DNA of 64,000 bases from Paralvinella palmiformis (lineage: Eukaryota; Annelida; Polychaeta; Terebellida; Alvinellidae), in NCBI GenBank assembly GCA_025642065.1, contig JAODUP010001155.1, forward strand, positions 99,741-163,740, given 5' to 3'. Positions 12,105 to 24,124 of this stretch are shown here, piece by piece. The notes under the pieces are model-generated. The model was not told the DNA's origin. It worked only from the letters and a program-made list of their open reading frames with translations, and searched no databases. Numbering within the stretch: the first letter of the stretch is position 1; the number at the start of each line of letters is the position of its first letter. A program made the position numbers and the translations under genes.

Positions 12105-13080
12105 TCATGGTGTGGACATTTTTCGATTTGGAAAAGGCATTAGAGACAACATGGAATATGGAATGCTTAGAAATGTATATAATGCCGAACTTCGTGGTAA
12201 CCTGCCAAAACTAATTTCCAACTCAGATATATTTCCGTCCACATTGATAACACCTTTTCTTATTCATACGATCAGTAAAACGGCGTAGCACAAGGACTGA
12301 CTGATCAGTAACACTATTCAGCAGTTAAATGTTTACTGAGTGTTAATTGTTCATTAGGCGTGGAAGATTTTCTTATTTGCTACTAGTCCCACAATATGAA
12401 TTGCATAGAAATATTATTACGGTTGTGTCTTAATAAATTAGAAAATTGCGCCGATGGCAGTGGCTTAACATTAATCAGGTCCAAAGCAGTTTATGTAGAC
12501 ATCTACAAACAAATGCAATTTCACCCATATTCCACTCTAAGATTGTACGGGGTAGATATTCCAGTTTTAATAGAAACCAAATTCTTCAACAAGCTCTCTT
12601 TCATTCTACATCTTAAATAGTCTGTGGGTAGATCGTTCATCACTCCTCTGTCATTATATGGCGGTAATTAGATCGCAACTTGATTACAGAATGATTATCT
12701 GGGGCTGGGGCTCGTAAATCATATATCATAATACTTGACCACATTTACCACCGGATCTTGGAAAAAGTCACAGCGGCATTAAGGACTTCACCAGCGGAGA
12801 GTCTGGATGTAGAATCCAATGAGGAATCTGTTTGTAGACGGATGGAACGACTATCTCTGCAAAATGCACTATAATTAGGTAGTTATCTGGCAAATCTAAC
12901 ATTTGATATGGAGTTCAACCTTAAACTTCAAGATAACGTTTCAGCCAGACCTAACTTTATTTCAATTTCTGGAATTAGGGTTAGTTTCTGGAGCAAGACT
13001 TGGATATTGACTCATCAAATAGAAAAGAGTCGCCTGTCTCTTATTTCAAGTTTAGGATATGATGAAACTAACTGTTTTGC
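12105..13080 (+). pseudogene. I-like retrotransposon reverse transcriptase (ORF2) remnant
   Basis: Motif A reads FFDLEKALETTW: the first catalytic Asp is kept, and the second conserved Asp is Glu. A frameshift later it continues NAELRGNLPKLISN. Motif C, normally YVDD, reads GVEDFLICY, so the first of the two active-site Asp residues is Glu. The following frame (12,396-12,620) gives LCLNKLENCADGSG, then KAVYVDIYKQMQFHP and LYGVDIPVLIETKFF, the connection typical of I-like pol. Around 12,769-13,080 the segment LRTSPAESLDVES, then RMERLSLQNAL, then ARPNFISISGIRVSF follows. Several stops and frameshifts, and a gap between motifs A and C, make it non-functional. Confidence 0.88.
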
Positions 13081-13194
13081 ATGATCTGAGAGCTAGGAAG
13101 AAATCCAATGTTTGTCCGTCGGATTTTCAGAGCTGGTTTCACATTATAAACAATACATATGATGACCATCTATAAGGTCAAAAAGGTTGGATGT

Positions 13195-13760
13195 GCTGTT
13201 GTTTGTGGCAAGTTGTGACTGATGAAACGGCTGCCTGAAGTGGCTTCAATATATACAGCAGAATTTCAAGTGATATTTCTTGCACTATGTCATGGTATTG
13301 GAACAAATGGGGACACATATATTATATGCGTGGATTCTATGTCCTGCTTAGAAATCATAGAAACGTTCGACATAGAAGATTCACTTGTCCTAAGCTACTC
13401 TAATATATCTGAAGATCAATACCCCGTTTCCTTTCACTGACTACTGATCTATCGTAAACAATATGGAAGAAGGCAGTGTGAAGATGTCTGACCACTACAA
13501 ATAGAAACAAATTGTATGAATAACAGCTTAGTTTGGGTTATTAGATGTGGGCCTGCCTGGAAAGGCATCGTGATGAAATGGTGCTCTGTCGCTAAATAAT
13601 TGGGTACTCACCCCTTATATATCTACTGACTGGAGAAGATCCACCGCAGAGTATCTCCTGCCAGGAATGTCTGACAACATCATTCTCCATTGCTCAGAAT
13701 AAAACGTCATCAGAGATAACTATTGTCATGCCGAGACACGCACAGAGGAGAATATTACCC
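13195..13760 (+). pseudogene. RNase H domain and C-terminal tail of the I-like element
   Basis: The frame at 13,222-13,440 reads KRLPEVASIYTAEFQVIFLA, then YIICVDSMSCLEII. In retroelement RNase H the Glu of TAEF and the Asp of VDS are two of the metal-binding residues, and both are kept. The preceding strand with the first Asp is missing. Downstream pieces VGLPGKAS (near 13,550) and LTGEDPPQSISCQECLTT (near 13,630-13,680) match the end of RNase H and the Cys-rich tail of these proteins, with stops between them. The domain would degrade the RNA strand during element copying. Confidence 0.82.
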
Positions 13761-13839
13761 CGGATAGAATTTTTTTAGGGTAATAATTTTCTAAAATTGA
13801 CAATATCATAACCTAATTTCAGTTATTATTTCTTCTAAT

Positions 13840-13976
13840 GCAGCATAGCGTGTTGGAAGACAGATCACTACCATCCGTGTTCGAATCTCGGCGTGGGCAT
13901 ATCTGAAGGTTGTTTCTTCTTAGACTTCGCTTTGTAGGTCGTTCGGCCCATTTTGTAGCCTACCATGTGCACAACT
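13840..13976 (+). mobile_element. SINE-A copy, 5' part decayed
   Basis: It begins near AGCGTGTTGGAAGACAGATC, has box B-like GTTCGAATCTCGGCGTGGGC, then ATATCTGAAGGTTGTTTC and GTTCGGCCCATTTTGTAGCC, and ends near ACCATGTGCACAA. The box A region and the (ATC)n tail are missing. The internal segment between TTCGCTTT and GTAGGTCG is shortened relative to the 32,564 copy. Confidence 0.88.
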
Positions 13977-14024
13977 TTTAATACCCGGTGAAAGATTGCG
14001 AAACTGTTTTTTCTTTTTAAAATA

Positions 14025-14029
<5 letters not shown>

Positions 14030-14071
<42 letters not shown>

Positions 14072-14092
14072 TATATATATATATAATTATAT
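14030..14092. repeat. (AT)n microsatellite
   Basis: Two pure AT runs separated by an AAAAT break. Confidence 0.95.
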
Positions 14093-14237
14093 AATACTTT
14101 ATGTATTTACCATTTCTAGTCAACAATTTATACTCTTATACCTTAGTCTTTACATAAAGTTTATCGACACTATTGATTTGGTTTATAAAGCTTTTATTAG
14201 CAAACTTTAAAAATAATGTTTACCTCAAACGTTCTAG

Positions 14238-14318
14238 GCCATCCATCCATCCATCCATCCATCGATCTATCCATCCATCGATCCATCGATCTATCCATCC
14301 ATTCATACATCCATCCAA
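14238..14318 (+). repeat. (ATCC)n/(ATCG)n tetranucleotide repeat
   Basis: CATC-based tetramers, with CGAT and CTAT variants alternating in the middle. No gene is present. Sequence around it (14,100-14,970) is AT-rich and unassigned. Confidence 0.93.
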
Positions 14319-14972
14319 CATAGAAACATATCCAGGAAGATGCTACTATCATCTGTCTGACAGAAAAGGTTATTGACACATAAAGAACTTTAATTATTGA
14401 TAAACATAATATATTAAATATAATTATTGGTAATAGAAACAGGTATTGTTTATAGAATACATGAAGATAATGGTCGAGACATTGAAAGAAGGAGATAATA
14501 TTAATTTTTAATTTAATTATATATTAGCTATATATTAAGTATCTGAATTATTTATGTGAATTAACATCATATGCTGCATATGTATATGTAGTAAACTTCT
14601 CATATAGGGTTTTCTGATAACAAAAAGATTACTATTTTTTTCTTCGAAATATTCACATACGCATAAAAACGGATTGTTTGGTATCATAGATTCTTACGTG
14701 TATATTAAGCTTTTTACCAAAGGTTATGGATTATTTATATATAGGCCAATGTATGTATATTTTTGTGCCAGTGTAGGTTTATATATGATTAGGTTAATGC
14801 ATGTGTGGAATTGGGCATGTGTATAAATGTTGTATCAATTTGTAAGGAGGTATGGGTCTAGATAGATATAGGCTTTATTTTCTTCCTGATCTTTTAATTA
14901 TTAGAAAAAAATATACAATTATGTCGATATAATGCAGTTACTTATACAATATATGCACAAATTATAAATGAT

Positions 14973-15385
14973 CACTCACTTACATCACTGACTCACTCAA
15001 TGACTCACACACTTACTGACTGACTGACTGACTGACTGACTGACTGACTGACTGACTGACTGACTGACTGACTGACTCACTCACTCACTCACTCACTCAC
15101 TCACTCACTCACTCATTCACAAACTGACTCACCTACTGACTCACTCACTGAATCACTCACTGAATCACTCACTGGTGCACTTATTTACTAACTCACTGAC
15201 TCACCGACTCAATGACTCACTCATTCACTGACTCACTGACTCACTCACTGCCTCACCGTTTCATCGTTTCACTGCCTAACCGCTTCACTGACTGATTAAC
15301 TGACTGACTGATTGACTGACTGACTGATTGACTGACTGACTGACTGAATGAATGACTCACTCACTCACTCACTTAACCACTCACG
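14973..15385 (+). repeat. (CTGA)/(CTCA) tetranucleotide array
   Basis: A long block of ACTG and ACTC units. A pure (CTGA)n core (about 15,014-15,076) is followed by (CTCA)n (about 15,077-15,114), then a degenerate tail to 15,385. All 'coding' frames across it are repeat artefacts. Confidence 0.93.
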
Positions 15386-16980
15386 TATGCACTCATATAT
15401 GAGCAGACAGGTAGCCAGATATTTAATTTAAATAGATATTGAAACTATTATCCAATACTCCCTTAGGTTATAAGTTCATATATGGTTACTTTGAGCAGAT
15501 ATGTCTCAAGTTGTCTTTAGAAGTTAAGGTGCTTGATATACATGTATTTCCAAGGTTGGGAATTCATTGCCACAAACTAATTATTGGTGCTAATTCTAAG
15601 TATTAACCTAACTTTTAAAATGCCATCATAAAGTCCGTTTACTGTGTCAACACCGTAGGGAGTATGTTAAACCCTGAATTAATATGTCAAATATTAGTTA
15701 ATATGTTAGGTAGACTCGAAATGTGGATCGATCGTTTTATAGTTCAGAGCTCTAACACAGAACCACCGTGTTTAATTTAAACTTTATGCCGCGGCGTTCA
15801 ACATCAGGCAATAATTTACTTATACCAAAACTGCGTGAAATTTATATAAATTTCAATAATGTTAATCATCCCCAATTATCTGTCTCTGTCAATGTTTAGG
15901 GTTCAAACATTAAATATATATTAAGACCTATTTTTATTTTCAGCACAGCTAAACATTATAAAGAATGTTTTATGTAAAGATATATATTTGGCATAAATGA
16001 TAATAATTCTAGCAATGAACACATTTAACACGCTTTGAGCCACCAACTGCTTCACTGACAGTCATGATAGACCCACCCTATCGCGGATTCCCCCCCCCAA
16101 ATAATGTAACGTAAGAACATAGTAGTTAAGCTGAAAAACACCAAAAGGAATAAGAAAGCTCATTATGTTCAATTATTTGGTGATTGAGCTATGAGAAACT
16201 TTGTATTTTCAATGTTTATATATATCGAAATTTGTGGTGTAGAGAGACGGATGTTTGTTGCTTAAATTATAAAAGGTAGATTAAATGAAGATAATAGAAC
16301 AGATATATTAATACAAGTAAGGTTTTATTTCGGTTCTATTTGCTACATGTACGGCAAATATCTTTGTACCTGATTACCCGTCGATCACTCGGAGTATTGC
16401 ATGTAATGGTATCAGTAGTTTTCATTGGCCTTGTTCAAATATAGAAGTCAGTATGATTAAATGAACTCCGATCCTTTTGAGATTATTACTCTCTAACAGA
16501 ACAATGCATCGTATGACATATTTCCTGACGAGAGTTATCAGTTTTTGAAGTTAATTGCTTTTTTAAGTTTAATTTAAATAATTTACTCTCTTGCGACTGT
16601 TTTTTCTCTCCGTTTAATGTAACTATGTCCTTATTAAATTACATATTAAACACATTAATTATCTTTATGTTGTTATCATTTTGAATGTCACAAAATACCT
16701 GTAAATAAAATCTATATTCAGTTTGACTACACACAAAATACGGTGATAGAAACTACAATTAATAGGCATTTAGTTGTTTTCCAATTACATTCTAGTGGGG
16801 ATAATGAGTTGACTTTCAGCTCATAATCCACTTCATAATAATGTTATATATTGATGAAAGTTTCTAAAATAATTTCTATTCATATGCGTTTTAAATCATT
16901 ATAGAACAATGGCAACTGTGTTTATACTTACGCACTTGGATGTGTGTGGTTTTTAGATGCAAATAAAAAGGTATAAGCTA
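15386..16980. other. No recognised gene
   Basis: AT-rich, short broken frames on both strands. A C8 run lies near 16,091-16,098. No RT, transposase or SINE motif was seen. Confidence 0.55.
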
Positions 16981-16989
16981 TATATTACC

Positions 16990-17230
16990 AGGCAGGACCA
17001 ATTTGTGAGGTGTCTTGTACCTGTGAGAATGTATTTTTTACTTACAATATTAACAAAACAAATTGACTGTACACTAAATAAAGATCGGATGTGTGGAATG
17101 TCGTTATTACTAGATTACTGTCTCTAAAACAGGATATCTATGTGTCAATATGCTACTTTTGAAGGATGGATCCACCAGTTGTTTTTGCCCTATATGGAGA
17201 TTTCCTAGTCATCGCTTACACAACGTGGAC
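16990..17230 (+). repeat. Dispersed repeat D3, copy 1
   Basis: It shares ordered blocks with 43,000-43,160 and 55,010-55,190: TTACTTACAATATT, AAATAAAGATCGGA, TTACTAGATTACTGTC and, towards the right, GAAGGATGGATCCACC. Identity is patchy. The class is unknown. Confidence 0.55.
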
Positions 17231-17265
17231 CAACGACTGTGTTATTGCGTTATTGCGTTTGTGTG

Positions 17266-17348
17266 TATGATTGTGCGTGTGCATTTGTGTGTAAGTTTTG
17301 GTGTGTGTGTATATGCTTATTTGTGTGTGTGTGTGTGTATTTGTTTGT
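17266..17348 (+). repeat. Impure (GT)n tract
   Basis: TGTGTG units with A and T interruptions, following a segment that shares no motif with known families. Confidence 0.9.
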
Positions 17349-17925
17349 GATATATAAATATACTGGGAGAGGGGGGAGGGTTATTTATTATTCTCTTTCA
17401 TATTAAATCTCCTGAATGTTTTGTTGATATAAAATCATTTTGTCTTTATCACTTGACTCAGTGTTATTATCACTGTTTGGAAGATGTCAGAAAGGACGTA
17501 AGATGCAGAACTTGGTTAGACTTGAGCGCTATTAAGTGGATAGCTCCTAAACAGCTCTGTGCTGTTTACATGTAACTTACATTTCCACAAACATGCAGAT
17601 GGGCGCATCAAGCGACACAGAACACACATGACCTTTTATATTTGCATATGGATACCATCTGGATAATTATTAAACTAGATAACCGGTGATTATCTGCCAT
17701 ATATCCCTGTGGTATTGTGTTCAGTGAAGCATGACCACCTACACTAGAATATTATTGCTGCATGTGCAGTCACTGGTTGTTAATGACGTCAGTCAACCAT
17801 GACACAACATTGTTTGAACTCAATCTATGCAGTTCACCGGAGGTGAACAATGGCTGGTAGGCGGCTAATTAGTCCAGTACTGAGTTTTGTGAGTAGGCTT
17901 TGCTCTAAGGACTAGCTCGACTCTG
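17349..17925. other. No recognised gene upstream of the 17,930 element
   Basis: Parts may be the missing 5' end of the CR1/L2-like element, since the sequence becomes less AT-rich, but I could not match it to the start of an endonuclease domain. Confidence 0.4.
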
Positions 17926-17929
17926 TTTA

Positions 17930-19800
17930 CAAATTGCCAGGAGTAAATATTGACATAGGAATACCATCCTTCTCTCCAAGGTGTATGAACACCATAGTAG
18001 TACGTTCCTAGATAATGAATATCCCACTTTTCTAACTGAGTATGCTACAACCCCAAGGATATTCTCATCGTCTGTGATTTGAACTTCTTCTTGATGTTAA
18101 AGATGACCCAAGCTTCCTGAAATCATGCGGCCTACAGCGGCATGTACACGAGCCAACACATGGCCAGGGATACCAGCAACGTCGCGTCAACCATTGACGT
18201 CACTGACCCTGGATTTTGTTATCACTTTGGCAGGTTAACGCGAAATCATTGCGCATCATCACGGCGCATCATCACGGCGAATATCGCCAAGCCAGCCCCC
18301 GTGTAGAAAGACAGTATCCGTCTGAAAAATATATGCCTCTGATGTCAATCTGATATCGCGGCTACTCCCATGCTACACCAATCTGGCGAATCCGTGGAGA
18401 TATTGGTGAATGGCTACAACCATGGATTGAAATCTCTGCTATCATATCAGTACACACTCCTTTTCGAACAGAGGCCATTGTGGAGACGCCCAACTGTCCC
18501 TGATATATTAATGATCTGCATCCGCCGAAACATCTTACATGTAAACTTGAGCGTAAATGGCGAACATCTACATTGACTGTTGATAACCAAATGTACAGAA
18601 ATCAGTGTTTGATCATAACGAAATTCTTGAGAGAATAGAGGGTGCAATACTACTTGGATAAGGTGACTACTGCGGATGCGACACCAAAGGCATCTATCGG
18701 TTAAAAAAGCATCTCTTGGGTGATAGTGATACCCTCTTCCTACCAAATGGAGGGACACCGAAGTATTTCTTCATACAGAAGATTGATACAATCAAACATG
18801 ATTTACACCCTATTGTCAGCCCTGTTAGTCAGTTACCCAATATACACGCATATATGTCAGAGCCCCTTATATCATTTGCGCATGCGTCCCAAGAAGAAAT
18901 GAGAGCCATTCTCAAGAAATCTTCTGATAAATCTTGTGAACTTAATCCCATGCCAACATGGCTATTACAGCTAGATGAGTTAGTACCGCTCGTGACAAAT
19001 ATAAATGCTTCAATGGAATCGAGCTAATTTCCCAGGGACTTCCTGTGATCGTATCAGGGCTGTACTCAGGAAGCCAGGAGTGGATCCTGATACGCTCAAC
19101 AGAGTCAGCTCTTCTCAAAGCAAAAAATCATATTATACAATCTTTTGACCAAGATTGTGTTTCCGTGCTATGTTTACTTGATTTGTCTGCCGTATTTTAC
19201 ACTATAGATCATCACCGCAGGTTACTGTATTGGCTTGATCATTGCTTCGGTATTTCGGGCAACCCACTCTTCTGAATAACCTCATAATTCACAGACAGGT
19301 ATCGCAGTGTGTGGCGAAGGTGAACCGACTGAACTTGTCATGATGGATTGTAACGTATCTCAGGATTCTGTACTAGGTAATAAAACTATATTATGTACAC
19401 CAAGCCACTGGGTGATGCCATAAGGACCCATGGATTACGCAACCAATATTAAGCTCACGATACTGAAGCCGTAAATTCATTGATGAACGGACTTGTGACA
19501 TCGCGTTTGGACTCCTGTAATGCTCTAAAAATGGCGTGTCTAATAACTTAATAGACAAACTACATGTATAACAAATGACCACTCACTTGTCTATATGAAG
19601 GACATGCTGGATTTAGACAGACCAAGTAGAACTTTGAGATCTCAGAATTCGTTGACCTAAGTAACACCTTCTATACGAGCGACTTACGGTAAGAGGTGCT
19701 ACAGCTGCACTTCCCATCAGCACCAGGGACCTTAGAACAATAAATACTTTCAAAAAGTCGTTAAAGACTCACTTCTTTGTAGTCCACTCTGGCAATTAAT
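17930..19800 (+). pseudogene. CR1/L2-like non-LTR retrotransposon ORF2, frameshifted
   Basis: Pieces follow ORF2 order. Endonuclease: KVYEHHSSTFLDNEYPTFLT (from 17,978), then DILIVCDLNF, where functional proteins have GDFN, and SCGLQRHVHEPTHGQGY. Linker: KPAPV, then LERKWRTSTLTVDNQMYRNQ near 18,545-18,605. RT lead-in: FFIQKIDTIKHDL, then KKSSDKSCELNPMPTWLL and LDELVPLVTNI. An in-frame junction brings VLRKPGVDPDTL next to ESALLKAKNHIIQSFDQD, so the first RT motifs are deleted. Motif A reads LLDLSAVFYTIDH, with Tyr in place of the second Asp. The C-terminus is seen as SRLDSCNAL (near 19,500) and NTFKKSLKTHFF (19,740-19,785). At least six frame changes and stops make it dead. The enzyme would nick target DNA and copy its own RNA. 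Confidence 0.9.
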
Positions 19801-20448
19801 TAATATCTAGTCACATTCTTTTAAACAATGTGTATACTGTCCATTTTATAAAATATTACATATATAACATTTAAATATTTGTATATGTAAGTTTATCCGA
19901 TAGGTGATTCTATTATGTGTATGTCGATTAGTGGAAGAATCGATCATGCAGCATCTTAATTCGAACTCATAGTAATGAAATCAAATCGGATCCTACTAAT
20001 GTCACGGTCTTTGCCGGATAATAGATATACAAGATATCACATATAAACAACTAATTAATATTGAATTGCATTAATTAAGCTACGTAATCAGAAAAGCACA
20101 CGTCGGCCTCTCAAGTCTCTCTGATGGTAGTGTATGTTGGACACCTCAAACACACACATGTTTTACTAGACATGTTTCGTGTGAGTAGTAATTTCTAATT
20201 GGAAAAAAACCCAACTCATTGAATAATGCTGGCCTCTGTATTTGAACTATTGCTGTTGGAAAGAGTATCCATAATGATACTAATAACATAAACAACTATA
20301 TATAAATAGACCATTTAGGTGCATTAGTGATGTAAGAAAAACGGACTGTCTAGGTCACACAGGCTGACGAGTAACTCAGACTTATTACGTTATTTAGTTC
20401 TCAGTGATATATAGGTTTATGTATGGATCCATTTTGAGAGGCACACGG
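19801..20448. other. No recognised gene
   Basis: AT-rich, unassigned. Its first few hundred bases may be the 3' untranslated part of the preceding element, but I found no microsatellite tail that would mark its end. Confidence 0.45.
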
Positions 20449-20471
20449 ACACACACACACACACGCACACG

Positions 20472-20546
<75 letters not shown>

Positions 20547-20547
20547 G
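20449..20547 (+). repeat. (AC)n followed by (AT)n
   Basis: CACGCACGC-type start, then pure (AC)n to about 20,526 and (AT)n to 20,547. Confidence 0.96.
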
Positions 20548-20859
20548 AATTGAATGACTGGCATATCTTAATGATGCAGCAGAACAAACTAGTGTTATAT
20601 GTTTCCTTTTATTAGTTCATGTCACCTGACGTATAACACAATTCTGCACTCGCTGTAGGCAGTTCATCAAAGAGAGATAGGGATATGTTATAACACTGTA
20701 TCGATACAGTCAATTATAAGAGCTTGGACTAAGGTTTTACATGCCAGATTATTTAAGTACTTACGAATAAGCCAAATGTTTCTTATACGATAATAACAGC
20801 ATTACATATAGAATTCACCTGTTTCTTCATTCCTGACACTACTCAGTGATAAATAAAAC

Positions 20860-22080
20860 TAATACGGAACTAGAAAAGGGAAACAATACTCGCTAAATAA
20901 ACCTATTTTACTTCTTCAAAAACAGGGATTAAATAATGGAATAAATCGAATTGTTCATTAATGTTTTTATATAGACTGAAAGAAAAATAATTGAAGTATT
21001 TGAAAACTTAACAAAATATTGTTAGATATACACTCTCGTGCTATTTTTATCCAATAATTATAACTATTCCTCTGATCCGTCTTCTTTTCCTAAGGTTCTT
21101 TTGTTTCTCTTTATTTGCTCCTTCTCATTCTCATCTCGTCACTGTTTTATAATTACAGCGATCCCATTAATTCCTCTCCGCATCTTCCCCACGTGTTGCC
21201 CGGCTACGGGAAATCAATTATATTCGTCAATTAAGTTCTAGTTAGCAACCGCTCTGATTATACAACATGTGTATATAATAAGTGTATATGCAATATATAC
21301 AATAAATATACGATACCTACAATAAAAATACAATATATACAATAAATAACATCTAGATTATATCGTCTCATCCTAGTTCTCATTCTATGCGTACTTCATC
21401 AACGACTTGAATAAATACTTCTGTATCTGACCCTCTTATTTATTATTTCGACTATTCAAAATTTGACGACAGACTTGTTATAAAAGACTAACTTCACGGA
21501 CGGACATTTCTTATTGTGAATTGCTGTGCAACATTATACGAGACCAGTGTGTGACTATATAGAATACTCATTCATTGTAGCCGTAAACGCGATGTAAAAC
21601 ATTATATAAAGTTGTATTGGTTACCTTCGAATATTGCTAGGTCTATTTTACCTAATCCTATTGTACACAGAAGTGGCTATACAACATTTTCTCTAATTAC
21701 ACTTATCCACATGTTCCATATATTATTTCAATGTAAGCACTTTTTTATTATTTTAAGATTAAATTAATTAGGCCATTATTCAAATGTTAAGGTCAGTGAT
21801 CTGTAGCTCAATGTATAAAGGTCGGACTATCCATTGAACCGTAACGAGCCAAGAACGTGCTTAAACTTTATAATTCTTAATCTTTATGTTGTACGTGAAT
21901 GATTAGATTTATTTTCTAGGAAGGTAATTATTCGCTGTAGAAACATAACGGCATTAATTAAGGTGCTGTCAGGTATGTATAGGTTATTTGATTACTGATA
22001 CTGTGATAATTTGAACAGGGCTGATGGCTTTTTAGGTCAGAGTTTGTCATTGGTTACCATGAGTTCTCTTGTAAAACATT
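20860..22080 (+). repeat. Dispersed repeat D5, longest copy, with tRNA-like segment
   Basis: The left part (20,860-21,560) matches 55,660-56,400 through blocks such as AACTATTCCTCT, CTAAGGTTCTTT, TTTATTTG, GGAAATCAATTA, and AATAAATA then TATTCAAAA. The right part (21,720-22,060) matches 59,350-59,890 (AATGTAAGCACTT, AGGCCATT, TAGCTCAAT, AATAAAGGTC-like, TAATTAAGGTG, TTTTTAGGTCAG). The segment GTAGCTCAATG at about 21,802 resembles a tRNA box A, but I see no good box B. It is a decayed element of unknown class, at least 1.2 kb if the two halves belong together. Confidence 0.6.
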
Positions 22081-22083
22081 GAC

Positions 22084-22086
<3 letters not shown>

Positions 22087-22116
<30 letters not shown>
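22087..22116 (+). repeat. (CT)n microsatellite
   Basis: A short pure CT run of about 30 bases. Confidence 0.95.
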
Positions 22117-22118
<2 letters not shown>

Positions 22119-22439
22119 ATAAACACCAAGAATATTAACAATTAGAGTGTCTGTACCTTGAAACTTTAACTTTGTAATAGTAACAGCTTATATATATATA
22201 CATATATGTAAATGAGAAATTATCGTAGTATAGGCCAGTATGTATATAGAAAAGTTAGTTTTTTCATTTTTAATATATATTATGTTATCTACTATTAATA
22301 TATTATGAGTATTACATGCTAATTATGAATGAGAAGTTAATAATTTTTATATCGACTTTCTGGATAGGTTATCAGTTAAAACAATTATAATTTATAATAA
22401 GCCAAACAAAAATTCCTTCAACATCTACAAATAATAGAA

Positions 22440-23040
22440 ATATGAATGCATTTATTTCCTTGTAGTACTTTGGGGCAGATCTGTAGCAGATTATCTAAAA
22501 TAGCAATGTACCTATAATAATGAAATCTATTGATTGTCATCCAGCCAGAAATATCAGCTGTATAAGAGAGAGTTATGTGTCTGCTGTAGATAACTATATT
22601 TATACTTAGGTATTATCTGCATATAGATGTAGATGATGGTCTAATTTATAGTTGTGAATAAGAAAGCGTAGTGATGTGATATTCAAAGTAGACAACAGGG
22701 GTCCAATGAAAGAGCACTGGGGACATTGCAAATATATGAACTACCTCTTAAACACAGTTTCTTATTTTTTATTGAATGACACCTATTTGCTAAGAATGAT
22801 CCGAACCGAGTGAGTTCAGTGACCGCTATGCCAGGTCAATCAAAGAGGTGAGCTAGAAGAACAGAACAATCGATGTTGTCAAAAGCTGCAGATAAATCTA
22901 ATATTATTAGTGCTGTGTCGTTCCCTCTGTCCATGTTTAGTGATATTCAGTATTTCTTTAAGTAAATGTATATTTCCTCTCCCGTGAATTGTTTTTGTTT
23001 GCTGTGATCAGCATAAGTTCATAATGATAAGAGTAAAGCT
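22440..23040 (-). pseudogene. CR1/L2-like reverse transcriptase fragment
   Basis: The minus strand reads ALIILDLSAAFDNID at motif A (codons at about 22,869-22,911). Both conserved Asp residues are intact here. It continues SVLLAHLFD, then a diverged stretch corresponding to the GVPQGSVLGPLLF motif, then LYADNT at motif C (YADN codons at about 22,611-22,623, second Asp changed to Asn). After it come LSTADT, DISGWMTIN and FIIIG, matching the region after motif C. Stops and at least two frame changes separate these pieces. The 5' side fades out near 23,040. It has no tail and no detectable duplication. Confidence 0.85.
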
Positions 23041-23741
23041 GATCTTTGGTCTATATACATATACCTAAACATTGTTAATTGAAGACGTATATCAATTATT
23101 TATATTAACTAGGGATGATAAAACTGCGAACCGAAGGAAACTACATTCATCAATATTGAGATGTAACAGTTTGTTATGGTATTAATACATAATAAATATG
23201 AACATCTTTAAACAGGTAAAAGTTAAGATGAAAATTTATATTTTCGATTGATAATTTAGCAACATATCACCTAAAGTGTTATGTCATCATATAACATGTG
23301 TCAAAACACAGGCTGGAGTTGGTCATGCATATGTGGCTATATCTGTGTAGAAAAATAATCATATCAATAATATAATGTTATACATACTCACCAGATAAAT
23401 ATTGGTCTTTTGTCCGAAGAGAAATATTATTTACAATAGAGGAAATTAAATTACTCAAAACAGAAATCGGCCATTCAGATGCAATCTATTTTTGGGTTTT
23501 TTATCACCCAAGATTACATCATTGTTTAGCCTAAATCGGTACAAATGTCATTGATCTTAGATATTACATTTCCCATTACCACAGGTTTATGGCATATAGA
23601 TTACATAAAATACATATACAACTTTTTATTGTAATATGTTACAGCCGCGATATGAAAGATATATTTGTGGTCATTTGATAAGTAAATAATCAGATTTTAT
23701 TATTTTAATATTTATCAAACGATGAATTAAAACACCAAAAG

Positions 23742-23743
<2 letters not shown>
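23041..23743. other. No recognised gene
   Basis: AT-rich, unassigned sequence on both strands. Confidence 0.5.

Positions 23744-23804
<61 letters not shown>
23744..23804. repeat. (AT)n microsatellite
   Basis: Pure AT dinucleotide run. Confidence 0.97.
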
Positions 23805-23808
<4 letters not shown>

Positions 23809-24124
23809 TTCTGTGAAGAAAGACCCATGGTATGAGGCTGGACGATTTGTTACTAGAAACATGAAAGTGTCACCAGTCATAATGTGACATATTGTACATT
23901 ATGGCATTAAGATTTTTAATAAGCAGATTAACCATTTATTTCAAGATGCATACTTATAAAAGAAAAAATTATTTCGAAAATACTTATTACCTCATTTAAA
24001 TCTACACCAGTTAGTCGAGAAGTCTGGCCTTGAACAAATGTCTAAGGTGTTCTTTAATGAACCTATCTGCATTTTGGGGGAATCAATGTGTTTAGTGTAA
24101 TGTATTTTCATTAATGTACATGAA

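Larger units (their letters stand above)
11100..13760 (+). mobile_element. Dead I-like non-LTR retrotransposon
   Basis: Pieces lie in the order expected for an I/Jockey-type element: an ORF1 start, then reverse transcriptase, thumb region, RNase H and a C-terminal Cys-containing tail, all on the plus strand. The zinc-knuckle part of ORF1, the whole endonuclease and the N-terminal half of RT are not recognisable, and 11,540-11,830 is disturbed. An RNase H domain after RT argues for an I-like lineage rather than CR1/L2. Both ends are undefined: I saw no A-tail or target-site duplication. Confidence 0.85.

Noticed and set aside
14973..15385. CRISPR-like array
   Set aside because: It is a tetranucleotide repeat without unique spacers between constant repeats, and the genome is eukaryotic by content. 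No other array in the window fits either.
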